64,000 nucleotides of DNA from an uncultured Mucilaginibacter sp. Its GTDB lineage: Bacteria > Bacteroidota > Bacteroidia > Sphingobacteriales > Sphingobacteriaceae. A program made the translations under genes and the position numbers. The notes under the pieces are model-generated. The model searched no databases. It saw nothing but the letters and a program-made list of their open reading frames with translations, and had not been told where the DNA came from. Location of the stretch: the NCBI GenBank assembly GCA_903863845.1, contig CAIPDP010000082.1, forward strand, positions 1-64,000, read 5' to 3'. Position 1 is the first letter of the stretch; every line of letters begins with the position of its first letter. Below are positions 1-7,520 of this stretch, in pieces.

Positions 1-678
1 AATTGTTGCCCCTGCATAGATCACCACATCGTCTTCAACTGTCGGAGGGCGTTGTGCGCCCTGCAGGCTTTTATGAACGAACAAAGCACCAAGCGTTACG
101 CCCTGGAAAATTGTTACGGTGCTGCCGATGATACAAGTTTCACCAATAACTACACCCGTGCCATGATCTATATGGAAATGATCTTTAATAACAGCAGCAG
201 GGTGTATGTCAATACCTGTGCTCGAATGCGCATACTCTGTTAAAATACGCGGTATTAGCGGAACGTCTAATTGATACAGTGCATGAGCTATTCTATAAAA
301 CGAAATAGCGTAAAATCCGGGGTAGGCTCTAACAACTTCAAACTCACTTTTCGAAGCGGGGTCACCAGCAAAAGTGGCTTCAATATCCATATTAAGCAAA
401 TTGAATATTTCAGGCAAGCCATTAAAAAAGTTTCTGGCAATTTCTTTATTGTTGTGATTTTGATGTCCCTGAGTTGCATCAAGTAAATCGCGAAGTTCCG
501 CTTCAAGTTTTTGAAATTCCGCTTCCAGTTGATGAACATAGGTGTACATTTTGGCCGACTGTTCTGGAAATAACAGCCTGATCACTTGCAGCGCCCAATT
601 CGCTATTTCTTTATTCGACGGAACAGCGTTGGTCATTCGCTGTTTATTCAGTATGAGCTGAAAAAACTCCTCGTTCAT
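1..678 (-). CDS. cysE: Serine O-acetyltransferase, 3' end cut by window edge
   Basis: Serine acetyltransferase makes O-acetylserine from serine and acetyl-CoA, the first step of cysteine synthesis in the cytoplasm. It is absent from the ORF track because it runs off the left edge, but the minus frame is open from ATG at 678 to base 1 (226 codons). The N-terminal helical part reads MNEEFFQLILNKQ, and later come FYRIAHALY and the left-handed beta-helix hexapeptides IDIHPAAVIKD, IDHGTGVVIGET and VTIFQGVTLGAL, a clear CysE/EpsC signature. The long N-terminal helical domain matches the EpsC type common in Bacteroidota, which is usually somewhat over 260 residues, so roughly 40 residues are probably missing. 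The track ORF at 288-539 minus is a shadow in another frame. Confidence 0.93.
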   Translation of the reverse strand, partial: MNEEFFQLILNKQRMTNAVPSNKEIANWALQVIRLLFPEQSAKMYTYVHQLEAEFQKLEAELRDLLDATQGHQNHNNKEIARNFFNGLPEIFNLLNMDIEATFAGDPASKSEFEVVRAYPGFYAISFYRIAHALYQLDVPLIPRILTEYAHSSTGIDIHPAAVIKDHFHIDHGTGVVIGETCIIGSTVTIFQGVTLGALFVHKSLQGAQRPPTVEDDVVIYAGATI

Positions 679-741
679 TATTAAAGGTTCTAAGGCGGTG
701 GTTATTCTATAACTGTTCACAAGGTATAAAAAAAAGATAAA

Positions 742-870
742 TTAACGGTGTCTATTTAAAGTCAAAAAAGCAGGCACTGGCGTTGGCTTACTATTTGCGG
801 TAAAATTTTGGTATTTAATTATGTTATTCAGGAACTGTTTTGCGCTAGATAATAAAGTTAGTATAGACAT
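742..870 (-). CDS. Possible 42-aa ORF in the cysE leader region
   Basis: A 42-codon ORF (starts MSILTLLSSAKQFLNN, ends LTLNRHR) lies on the same strand as cysE, 63 bp upstream of its start. It is too short for the ORF track. I do not recognise it. The N-terminal half could form an amphipathic helix. There are no cysteine codons, so a cysteine attenuation peptide is not supported. A TATAATTTGC box lies upstream. It could be a leader peptide, an independent small protein, or chance. Confidence 0.25.
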   Translation of the reverse strand: MSILTLLSSAKQFLNNIIKYQNFTANSKPTPVPAFLTLNRHR

Positions 871-925
871 GATTTGGTTGTTAGTTTTTAGAATCATTTT
901 GAACGGAATTAAGTCGTTTAATGTT

Positions 926-935
926 GCAAATTATA
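926..935 (-). promoter_or_regulatory. Candidate -7 box upstream of cysE leader
   Basis: TATAATTTGC on the minus strand resembles the Bacteroidota -7 element TAnnTTTG with one mismatch. No good -33 TTG was found at the usual spacing. If real, it gives a leader of about 240 nt before cysE that contains the small ORF at 742-870. Confidence 0.3.
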
Positions 936-1236
936 GGTCGACAAAGCTTTTTTCTTCTATATACGTATTAAACGGTAACACGGATTTAAATGATTTATAA
1001 TCAACAAATTAGTTCTGACTATTCTGAGCCCATTTTAAACAGTATCGATTGAATTTCAATTTGAAGAATTAAAAAAAATTAAAGCAGATTTTGATTTTGA
1101 GGGACAGCTGATCCAGTAAAAATGTATCGCCTCCTCAGCAAACCAGATCGCGTAAAAATACTTCCATAAATACCGTGTTTTTCACGGTTAATCTCGCTTT
1201 GCTTATTGATAACTTAGCTTATTATCTAAAAGTGTT

Positions 1237-1587
1237 ATGGAAAAATGGGATTATTATATTTCTGGCATTTGGAAAGTGAAGTCCGATGATGGCGAATATA
1301 TTTCTGATGTTTTCCTTCATTCTGCAGCTGAAGGTTTTGGCAAAGGTACAAAAACCAGCAAAGAGGAGGTTATCAAATTATTATTAACCGGGGCTGCTAT
1401 TACAACCATTACCTGGAATTACCATCTGATCCAATGGCGTTATGGTGCCAGGGTTGAATTCGGAGAAGAAAATGGCCGATCCTGGTTGCAAACTATTCCG
1501 GGTGCCGCAACATTCGATGAATTGGAGAGTTCGATTCAAATGCAGTATATCCTCTCCGAATTGCCTGTTCCCAGCGAAAGTCGTTAA
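1237..1587 (+). CDS. DUF3892-like protein
   Basis: Small cytoplasmic protein of 116 aa without signal peptide or membrane segment. The layout resembles DUF3892: an N-terminal YYISGIWKV strand, a lysine-rich central stretch followed by SKEEVIKLLLTG, an aromatic strand and a C-terminal WLQTIPGAATFDELE segment. That family has no established function. The assignment comes from motif resemblance only. The gene stands alone, with a good terminator directly downstream. The ATG start is followed by MEKWDYYIS and has no convincing upstream alternative. Confidence 0.6.
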   Translation: MEKWDYYISGIWKVKSDDGEYISDVFLHSAAEGFGKGTKTSKEEVIKLLLTGAAITTITWNYHLIQWRYGARVEFGEENGRSWLQTIPGAATFDELESSIQMQYILSELPVPSESR

Positions 1588-1610
1588 ATTTTTATGATAG
1601 TTGATTGAGG

Positions 1611-1642
1611 ACGTTCTTCCCTGGTGGAGGAACGTTTTTTTT
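1611..1642 (+). terminator. Rho-independent terminator after DUF3892 gene
   Basis: The stem acgttcttcc / ggaggaacgt (one G-T pair) with a 5-nt loop is followed by a run of T residues, 24 bp after the stop codon. Confidence 0.8.
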
Positions 1643-1683
1643 ATAATTATCGCTATCTTGCTGATGAACATTAAAAATGCTAA

Positions 1684-2175
1684 ATGGTAAAATCGAAATT
1701 CAGGTGGTTGGCTTTTGTGCCGGTGTTGATTACTGCTGCTATCACTTCAGGTTTGGTTGGACTGGTATACATTTCATTCGATCCGGCTGTAGCATCCGTT
1801 TTGCCAATTTTCCTGATCGCTATTTTAATGGCAATTTTCGTATTGCTTTGGCTCATTCGAGGCGAAGCCCGAACCAAGATCATTGTTGCTGAACTAAATT
1901 TTGATAACCTGGTTATCAGGCGGTATTATGGACTATCGGGCCCAGTAACATTTTATTACCGCGACCTTAGCGGATTTACTATTTCCATTCTTCCGGCGTC
2001 TAATACGGCATACGAATACCTTTATATTAAGCAAGGCGACAAGAATATAGGAAAGCTGTCGGAATTCTATCATAGAAATTATGCTGAACTAAAAACCGAA
2101 CTCAGATCCCGAATTAAAGATTTGGGTTACGTTGATTTTAGCTATAATAAAGAATTTAAAGAAATATTTATTTGA
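1684..2175 (+). CDS. Membrane protein with PH-like cytoplasmic domain
   Basis: The 163-aa protein has two N-terminal hydrophobic segments (about residues 8-31 and 38-58), a basic RGEARTK turn, then a soluble domain of about 100 residues starting IIVAELNFDNLVIRRYYG. This architecture (two TM helices, then a beta-rich domain) resembles bacterial PH-like membrane proteins. I do not recognise a named family, and no catalytic motif is visible. It converges with tlpA at 2225. An upstream ATG at 1677 is out of frame, so the start at 1684 is taken. Confidence 0.6.
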   Translation: MVKSKFRWLAFVPVLITAAITSGLVGLVYISFDPAVASVLPIFLIAILMAIFVLLWLIRGEARTKIIVAELNFDNLVIRRYYGLSGPVTFYYRDLSGFTISILPASNTAYEYLYIKQGDKNIGKLSEFYHRNYAELKTELRSRIKDLGYVDFSYNKEFKEIFI

Positions 2176-2224
2176 TAGTGATAGGAAGGCTAAGCCCTGC
2201 TAAAGTTTTTCTTTCAGGCTATTA

Positions 2225-2800
2225 TTATTTACTCAGCTCCAGGATAAATTGTTTGAATTTTTCACCGTTATAGTTGGCCCGGTTGAAATGACGAAATACA
2301 ATTTCTCCTTTTTTGTTGATAACATAGGTAGAGGGTATACCCTCGGAATAGAAGAATCGTGGAACATGGGCATCGTCGCCTCCAACATCAGGAATACTAT
2401 AGCCTTTTTCAAGGAGGAATCTACTTGATCTTGATAAGTCATTGTCTACATCGACCGCTAAAAAAACAATATTGGTATCATTTTTTAATTTTTGATAAAG
2501 TGAATTGATGGATGGTAACTCGGCAAGACAGGGAGGGCACCAGGTTGCCCAAAAATTGACGAAAACTACTTTGCCTTTTAGTTTTTTCAGGCTAATGTGC
2601 TGTCCATTGATGCTGCTCAGCTCCATTTGCGGTGCGGGCGCCAGTTTTTGATTTGACCGCAGATCAGGGATATCTGGATTAAAAAATCCCAGCATCATCA
2701 TACCTGCAATCAACCAGGTCTTTGCGCTATGACTAAAAAATAGCAAAGCTACTACTACCAACATTAAAACTGTGCCGATTTGGGAGCGATTGAACTGCAT
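2225..2800 (-). CDS. TlpA/ResA-type thiol-disulfide oxidoreductase
   Basis: Thioredoxin-fold redox protein of 191 aa. One N-terminal membrane segment (about residues 9-38) would anchor it with the catalytic domain in the periplasm. The domain carries VNFWATWCPPCLAELP with the redox pair C88-x-x-C91, and the conserved cis-Pro stretch GIPSTYVINKKGEIV. Proteins of this type reduce periplasmic or cytochrome disulfides. It starts 31 bp after the aquaporin gene on the same strand, so it may be the last gene of the arsenic operon. ArsC needs thioredoxin, but a periplasmic domain would not reach cytoplasmic ArsC, so its link to arsenic is open. Confidence 0.85.
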   Translation of the reverse strand: MQFNRSQIGTVLMLVVVALLFFSHSAKTWLIAGMMMLGFFNPDIPDLRSNQKLAPAPQMELSSINGQHISLKKLKGKVVFVNFWATWCPPCLAELPSINSLYQKLKNDTNIVFLAVDVDNDLSRSSRFLLEKGYSIPDVGGDDAHVPRFFYSEGIPSTYVINKKGEIVFRHFNRANYNGEKFKQFILELSK

Positions 2801-2831
2801 TGGACTTACTAAAGCGTAAATATAGAACGAT

Positions 2832-3470
2832 TTATACTTTTAATAGCCGCCAAAAAGGTACCGCAGATAAGGCACCTGCGGTTGTCGCAGTTAAGTATAT
2901 CCATAAATGCTCGGTATGCCCCGAAACAATGGCAGGTGCAAACGACCGTGCAGGATTCATGGAGGCTCCGCATATAGGGCCTGCAAACATTGCTTCCAGA
3001 GCTACAAATCCCCCAATAGCAAGGCCTGCAAACATACCCTGTTCTTTACTGCCGCGAGCCACATTCAATATCACCAATACCAGGAAGAATGTTAGTATAA
3101 ATTCAAGTACCAATGATTGAGTTTCAGTACCAGCTGGCAGGGTAGTGCCCAGTAAATTATTAAGCGGGAAAAGCATTTTTAAGGTGAAACTGGCTGCTAC
3201 AGCTCCCGACAGCTGACTGACGATATATGGCGCAACCTCTCTTATCGGAAATTTGCCAGCCGCCATAAACGCGACACTTACAGCCGGATTTAGGTGGGCT
3301 CCTGAGATCTCGCCAAAAGCATAGATCATTCCCATAACTACCAATCCGAAACATATCGCAATACCCATATGGGTAATACTGCCATGGCTTTCCTGATCTA
3401 TCACGATGGCCCCGGTGCCGGCAAAAACAAGGGCATAAGTGCCTAAAAATTCAGCAAGGTATTTTTTCAT
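2832..3470 (-). CDS. Aquaporin/aquaglyceroporin of the arsenic operon (AqpS-like role)
   Basis: MIP-family channel of 212 aa with six membrane segments and both pore motifs, NPA at residues 61-63 (HLNPAVS) and 172-174 (MNPARS). It abuts arsC with no gap (TAA then ATG). In Sinorhizobium an aquaglyceroporin, AqpS, takes the place of an arsenite pump: ArsC reduces arsenate and arsenite leaves through the channel. The operon position here, with no arsB or acr3 visible, suggests the same arrangement. The substrate (arsenite versus water, glycerol or methylated arsenic) cannot be read from sequence alone. Confidence 0.87.
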   Translation of the reverse strand: MKKYLAEFLGTYALVFAGTGAIVIDQESHGSITHMGIAICFGLVVMGMIYAFGEISGAHLNPAVSVAFMAAGKFPIREVAPYIVSQLSGAVAASFTLKMLFPLNNLLGTTLPAGTETQSLVLEFILTFFLVLVILNVARGSKEQGMFAGLAIGGFVALEAMFAGPICGASMNPARSFAPAIVSGHTEHLWIYLTATTAGALSAVPFWRLLKV

Positions 3471-3890
3471 TTACTGGTTGATCTGGCTTTGTATAAAATT
3501 TTTGCTGTAATCCCGGATCAGGTCGCGAACCCTTCTAAATTCACTGATCACTTCCTCAGGGGTCCCTTTAGCTTTGGCCGGGTCGGGGAAATTATGGTGA
3601 AACCTTTTAAAATTGCCAGGTAAATAAGGGCAATTCTCGTTTGCATTATCACAAACGGTGATGACATCATCAAAAGGTATGTTCAGGTATTCTTCTACAT
3701 TGTTTGAGGTGTGATTGGAAATATCTATACCATCTTCAGCCATCACTTGAATCGCTTTCGGGTTTACTCCGTGAGTCTCGATCCCTGCACTATAGATCAT
3801 TGCTTTACCCTGTGCATAAAACCTCAGATACCCTTCTGCGATCTGGCTGCGGCAACTGTTGCCTGTACATAATACTAATATGTTTTTCAT
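3471..3890 (-). CDS. arsC: Arsenate reductase, thioredoxin-coupled (LMW-PTP fold)
   Basis: Cytoplasmic arsenate reductase that converts arsenate to arsenite using thioredoxin. The protein is 139 aa from the ATG at 3890. It has the LMW-PTP P-loop CTGNSCRSQ with nucleophile C8, and the downstream redox pair in TVCDNANENCPYLPG, C80 and C87. This is the three-cysteine set of the Staphylococcus pI258 ArsC class. The track start at 3926 adds 12 residues; I prefer 3890 because MKNILVLCTGNSC matches the family N-terminus and its ATG overlaps the GNAT stop codon (ATGA), a typical coupled arrangement. Confidence 0.93.
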   Translation of the reverse strand: MKNILVLCTGNSCRSQIAEGYLRFYAQGKAMIYSAGIETHGVNPKAIQVMAEDGIDISNHTSNNVEEYLNIPFDDVITVCDNANENCPYLPGNFKRFHHNFPDPAKAKGTPEEVISEFRRVRDLIRDYSKNFIQSQINQ

Positions 3891-4312
3891 AGGATTTTTT
3901 TCATAACAATAGCTGATTGGGGGCAAACGAAACTGAATTCTGACGACCCCTGGACATCTGCCGGCACTTCACTACGTATAATTTGCAGGTAATTCTTTTT
4001 AAAAAAATAACCGGACGCCGTTTCAGTTAGCAAATAGATTGCTTTTATATTTTTTTCCTGAGCCAGATTTTCAATGCCTTGTACCAGCTTGCCAGCTATG
4101 TTTTTATTTCGATAAGTCGGTCTGACAGCAACCGAGCGCAATAAAGCGCTTTGCCCAAAGACCTCCATTCCGGCTACACCGATAAGCTCGTCTTTCTCTA
4201 AAGCAACTAAAAAGTTATCTAATTGCTCCGGCAGGTCGTCTGTCGGTAGTTTTTCTGTTGCAAGTAAGGCAATAGCCTTTGCCTTGTAATGAGTTGCGTT
4301 TGAAATGATCAT
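3887..4312 (-). CDS. GNAT N-acetyltransferase in ars operon (ArsN2-like)
   Basis: The GNAT-fold acetyltransferase has the motif-A region RSVAVRPTYRNKNIAGKLVQGIE, which binds acetyl-CoA, and a late YFFKKNYLQI segment. It lies between arsR and arsC and overlaps arsC by 4 nt. GNAT genes in this position are often annotated arsN2, while ArsN1 acetylates phosphinothricin-like or organoarsenical amines. The actual substrate is unknown. The track start at 4327 is a TTG; the ATG at 4312 gives MIISNATHYKAKAIA and is preferred. Confidence 0.8.
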   Translation of the reverse strand: MIISNATHYKAKAIALLATEKLPTDDLPEQLDNFLVALEKDELIGVAGMEVFGQSALLRSVAVRPTYRNKNIAGKLVQGIENLAQEKNIKAIYLLTETASGYFFKKNYLQIIRSEVPADVQGSSEFSFVCPQSAIVMKKIL

Positions 4313-4361
4313 GGTTTGATAATTCAAAATAGCTGCCAGAACAGCATGGGTTTCGATTCAG

Positions 4362-4691
4362 TTAACAGCAATTCAGAGGGCCGGAATATGAACCAAAAAA
4401 ATCCCCCAGCTCCCTTTGCAATAATTGCCAGGCCTTTGTATCGATACAATAACATGTACTTACTCCAGAGATGGTACCCTGTATAAGTCCGGCATTTTTT
4501 AGTTCTTTCAAATGCTGCGAAATAGTTGCCTGGGCAAGGCCCAGATCATTAACCAACTCACCGCAGATACATGCGTTGGTTTTTATCAGCAATTGAAGTA
4601 TGGCTATCCGCGCAGGATGTGCCAATGCTTTAAGCATGATAGCAAGTCTGTTTTGCTGACTGGTAAAAATTTCGGTTTTTGTCGCTCCCAT
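4362..4691 (-). CDS. arsR: ArsR/SmtB-family repressor
   Basis: Winged-helix metalloregulator of 109 aa, first gene of the arsenic operon. The core LKALAHPARIAILQLL, then ACICGELVNDLGLAQATISQHLKELKNAGLI, is the ArsR helix-turn-helix. Cysteines suited to As(III) sensing are C41/C43 in the ICGEL helix, C80/C82 (TCYC) and a terminal CC pair at 108-109. It should repress its own operon until arsenite binds. A near-perfect palindrome lies 2 bp upstream of its ATG, the expected operator. The 49-bp gap to the next gene supports co-transcription. Confidence 0.92.
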   Translation of the reverse strand: MGATKTEIFTSQQNRLAIMLKALAHPARIAILQLLIKTNACICGELVNDLGLAQATISQHLKELKNAGLIQGTISGVSTCYCIDTKAWQLLQRELGDFFGSYSGPLNCC

Positions 4692-4693
4692 AT

Positions 4694-4713
4694 TAATCGC
4701 AATATTACGATTA
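4694..4713 (-). promoter_or_regulatory. ArsR operator palindrome
   Basis: A 20-bp inverted repeat TAATCG-N8-CGATTA whose centre (AATATT) is also self-complementary, giving one mismatched pair overall. It lies immediately upstream of the arsR start codon and downstream of the -7 box. Dyads of this ATCG..CGAT type are usual for ArsR proteins. Confidence 0.75.
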
Positions 4714-4756
4714 AATTTAAAAACTAAAAACTAAAAACGAAAACTTTATATAAGAA

Positions 4757-4764
4757 CAAATTTA
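4757..4764 (-). promoter_or_regulatory. -7 box of the ars operon
   Basis: TAAATTTG on the minus strand matches the Bacteroidota -7 consensus TAnnTTTG exactly. Transcription would start near 4750, which places the ArsR dyad in the 5' leader. The -33 region is weak (TTTC). Confidence 0.55.
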
Positions 4765-4851
4765 TAGGGTTGTTGATCCGAAAAGAAATTGATCGTCCTT
4801 AATGAAAATAATTCGAGGCTTTGACCGCTTTAGGGGAGGAATAAAGTAGGC

Positions 4852-5331
4852 TTAACTTTTTTTAGCTGTACTTTTTTTAGTTAAAAAATTGGCTGTTAAC
4901 AATACTTTGGCTACTAATAAGCCGGTGATCACAAAGATATTGTAGAGCGTAGATGTATCGCTATCTGCTACTTTTGCCGTCTTGTTGTAAAATATAATGA
5001 GTATAAATACGCTAAATGGTACGATCAGCAAGTCAATTAAATAAGAAAACAATAATTGTAAAGTCTTGCCTTTAGCATATAGGTCGAGAATAAAACTATT
5101 GGCGAAATAGCAAAAAAGCGAGTAGATGATCAGCAATACGGCTAACTCTAAATTAAAGTCGGATATCGATCCTGATGAATAATATATCTTACTGAAATTT
5201 AAAATAAGAAATGGTAGCCAAAACCGCAGCATCGAGTATGATAAGATGCCGAAGAATAATGCAATGCCTAAAAGATGTAATAAATATTTGAGCGTAACAG
5301 AAGCCGTTTTATCTAATTGTGAATTTTTCAT
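4852..5331 (-). CDS. Small integral membrane protein, unknown function
   Basis: About 159 aa from the ATG at 5331 (MKNSQLDKTASVT) with four hydrophobic segments: LLHLLGIALFFGILSYSML, LAVLLIIYSLFCYF, LIDLLIVPFSVFILIIFY and YNIFVITGLLVAKVLLTA. A basic tail ends it (TKKSTAKKS). I recognise no family. The track start at 5367 adds MFQFLNKSLCLN; the inner start is favoured by the charged N-terminus but is not certain. The gene is monocistronic, between the ars promoter and the divergent kinase gene. Confidence 0.55.
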   Translation of the reverse strand: MKNSQLDKTASVTLKYLLHLLGIALFFGILSYSMLRFWLPFLILNFSKIYYSSGSISDFNLELAVLLIIYSLFCYFANSFILDLYAKGKTLQLLFSYLIDLLIVPFSVFILIIFYNKTAKVADSDTSTLYNIFVITGLLVAKVLLTANFLTKKSTAKKS

Positions 5332-5517
5332 GTTCAAACATAATGATTTGTTTAAAAATTGGAACACTCTTTAAAAATTTCAAAGGGAGTCACCTTAAAA
5401 TTGGCATGGCGAAAATAACAAATGCATTGGGGTGAAAATATATTTGCTGTCTAAAAATCAACTTTTTATGTTCCTGTGCGTATAAAACCATTTACTATCA
5501 ACAACTAACTAATTTTT

Positions 5518-6993
5518 GTGGAGTTATCCGAATCGACAGAATTGTTGAAATTAATCATAGAGGGCACAAATGCCGGTATGTGGGATTGGGATTTTGAAAC
5601 CGGTGAGGTTTTTTGGTCAGAGAACTTCTATGAACTTTTGGGATATAAACTCGGCGAGATCCCCGCCCAAATCGAAACGTTTTTTGAACTTTTGCATCCC
5701 GAAGATAAAGTTCTGCTATCAAATGCATTGGATGCCCATCTGAAATTGAAGGAACCCTATAGGGTTGAAGCAAGACTAAAAACCAAGAGCGGAATCTATA
5801 AATATTTTGAATGCACTGGCAAGGCTATTTTTGATTCAGGAAAACCTATCCGGATGGCTGGCTGCAACATCGATATTCACGAAAGGAAATTGCTTGAAAA
5901 CAAACTTGCCGAAAGTGAATATTTGCTTTCGGAAGCCGGGCGCCTGGCAAGAATGGGCGGATGGGAGTTTGATTGTATCGCAAACAAAAGTATATGGTCG
6001 AAAACAGTTTATGATATTTATGAATTGCCCTACGACCACAATCTTGAATTTGTAAACCCTTTCAACTATTTTTTGCCCCCTTATGACGAAATTTTGAAAG
6101 AGGCAGTTGAGCAAATGTATAAATACGGTACCATATGGGACCTTGAATTGCAGATGCTAACTGAAAAGGGCCGGGTAATTTGGGTACGTTCATATGGTGA
6201 GCCGGTTTATAGCCCGGGTGGCGAACTGCAGAAAATGCGTGGTGTGTTTATGGACATCGAAAAGTACAAAACCAATGAACTGGCACTCAATCATTCCATT
6301 GAATTAATGACACAGAATAATTTGCAATTGAAGAATTTCACGCATCTTATTTCTCATAATATTCGTAACCACGCCAACAATATTGCAACGCTCACATCCT
6401 TCATTGATGAAACAAGCCTGGATGAAGACAATATCGATCTTTTCCGGAAAATTGAAAAGGTATCCCAGGGACTAAGCACTACTTTAGACGACTTGTCTGA
6501 AGCAATAAAAATACAGGAAACGGAACTCCATTCTGATATACTCTGTTTTAGCGAGGTAATTGACAGTGTACTCGGAGTGCTTGAATTTGACCTCGAAGCT
6601 AGTCATGCAACAGTTCAACGCGAGATTTGGACCGAAAAGGTTTTGTTTCCGCGTTTATACCTCGAGAGTATCATCATGAACCTGGTAACAAACGCATTGA
6701 AATACCGAAGCCCGGACAGGTCGCCTGAAATTACGCTACGTTCCTATACTGATAAGAACGACTGTGTGGTGCTGGAATGCCAGGACAATGGTTTGGGTAT
6801 CGACCTTGAACTTCATGGAAAAAAATTATTCGGTCTTTACAAAACTTTCCATAGTGGCAAGGATTCACATGGAGTAGGGTTGTTTCTGACCAAAACACAG
6901 ATAGAATCGCAAGGTGGCCAGATCACTGTTGATAGTGAACCAAATATCGGTACTACGTTCAAAGTAATATTTAGGCCGAAAGCCTGGCTTTAA
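5518..6993 (+). CDS. PAS-domain sensor histidine kinase
   Basis: Soluble sensor kinase of 491 aa starting at GTG. Two PAS_3-type domains (about residues 10-125 and 130-250) carry the WDWDFETGEVFWSENFYELLGY and GGWEFDCIANKSIWS signatures, each followed by a PAC-like segment. The dimerisation/phosphoacceptor helix holds LISHNIRNHANNIATL with H280 as likely phospho-acceptor. This is an SHNxR variant of the classical SHELR box, common in Bacteroidota. The ATPase domain has the N box NLVTNALKY, the G1 box DNGLGID and the G2 box SHGVGLFLTK. No membrane segment is present, so it senses a cytoplasmic cue. No response regulator gene is adjacent. Confidence 0.88.
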   Translation: MELSESTELLKLIIEGTNAGMWDWDFETGEVFWSENFYELLGYKLGEIPAQIETFFELLHPEDKVLLSNALDAHLKLKEPYRVEARLKTKSGIYKYFECTGKAIFDSGKPIRMAGCNIDIHERKLLENKLAESEYLLSEAGRLARMGGWEFDCIANKSIWSKTVYDIYELPYDHNLEFVNPFNYFLPPYDEILKEAVEQMYKYGTIWDLELQMLTEKGRVIWVRSYGEPVYSPGGELQKMRGVFMDIEKYKTNELALNHSIELMTQNNLQLKNFTHLISHNIRNHANNIATLTSFIDETSLDEDNIDLFRKIEKVSQGLSTTLDDLSEAIKIQETELHSDILCFSEVIDSVLGVLEFDLEASHATVQREIWTEKVLFPRLYLESIIMNLVTNALKYRSPDRSPEITLRSYTDKNDCVVLECQDNGLGIDLELHGKKLFGLYKTFHSGKDSHGVGLFLTKTQIESQGGQITVDSEPNIGTTFKVIFRPKAWL

Positions 6994-6996
6994 TTA

Positions 6997-7401
6997 CTAT
7001 TTATCTTCGTCTGTTTCAGTTACGATATTATTATTGTAATCGGTTTTAAAATGAATCGGGTATGCAGCAGCATCTTTTGGGTCGGTATAGATATAAACTG
7101 TATATTTTTTGCCAGGTACCAGTTTCAAAACGTAATTCTTGTTCAGCCCGAAGCCTTCTGATACCAGGAAACCGGGGTTGACGCGTCCGAAATAAATAAT
7201 GGCATTGTTAGCATCGTTACTGAATCCTTCATACGTAACATCTTTTCCTGCGCCTTGAACCAATACTTTTTTAAAGGCCTGTCCGTCGGCTGCTACAATA
7301 GCTTTTCTGTCTTTATCAATGAAGGCAACATTTGCTTTTTTCGAACAGGAAATTGCCATTATTATTAAAAATCCCAGGAAAATAAAGTTCAGTTTTTTCA
7401 T
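6997..7401 (-). CDS. Small lipoprotein, unknown function
   Basis: The 134-aa protein has a signal peptide and lipobox (FLIIMAISC, Cys about residue 20), so it is a predicted SPII lipoprotein. The mature part has beta-rich stretches such as NAIIYFGRVNPGFLVSEGFGL and KYTVYIYTDPKD, and an acidic tail. I recognise no family. It converges with the kinase gene, with only 3 bp between stop codons, and is divergent from the esterase. Confidence 0.65.
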   Translation of the reverse strand: MKKLNFIFLGFLIIMAISCSKKANVAFIDKDRKAIVAADGQAFKKVLVQGAGKDVTYEGFSNDANNAIIYFGRVNPGFLVSEGFGLNKNYVLKLVPGKKYTVYIYTDPKDAAAYPIHFKTDYNNNIVTETDEDK

Positions 7402-7520
7402 GTTTTGTTACTATACGACGAGTTTGTGCTGGCTCAACGATAAAGATATATCTTTTTTGGATTAATGAGATGCAAGTGTTAGATTGCGTCAAACCGACAC
7501 GGCTTTCTTTTCCGATTTTT

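Larger units (their letters stand above)
679..1236. other. 558-bp AT-rich intergenic region
   Basis: The region lies between divergent cysE and the DUF3892 gene. It holds the small minus ORF and promoter-like box listed above. On the plus strand at about 990-1119 there is a weak coding-like trace (MIYNQQISSDYSEP..., then in the next frame EFQFEELKKIKADFDFEGQ) that would need a frameshift to join. A small CCGTG/CACGG hairpin lies near 1173-1188. I see no RNA gene. Confidence 0.5.

Noticed and set aside
288-539. Minus ORF MFINWKRNFKNLKRN
   Set aside because: Shadow frame of the real cysE gene, which is open on the same strand through the whole segment.
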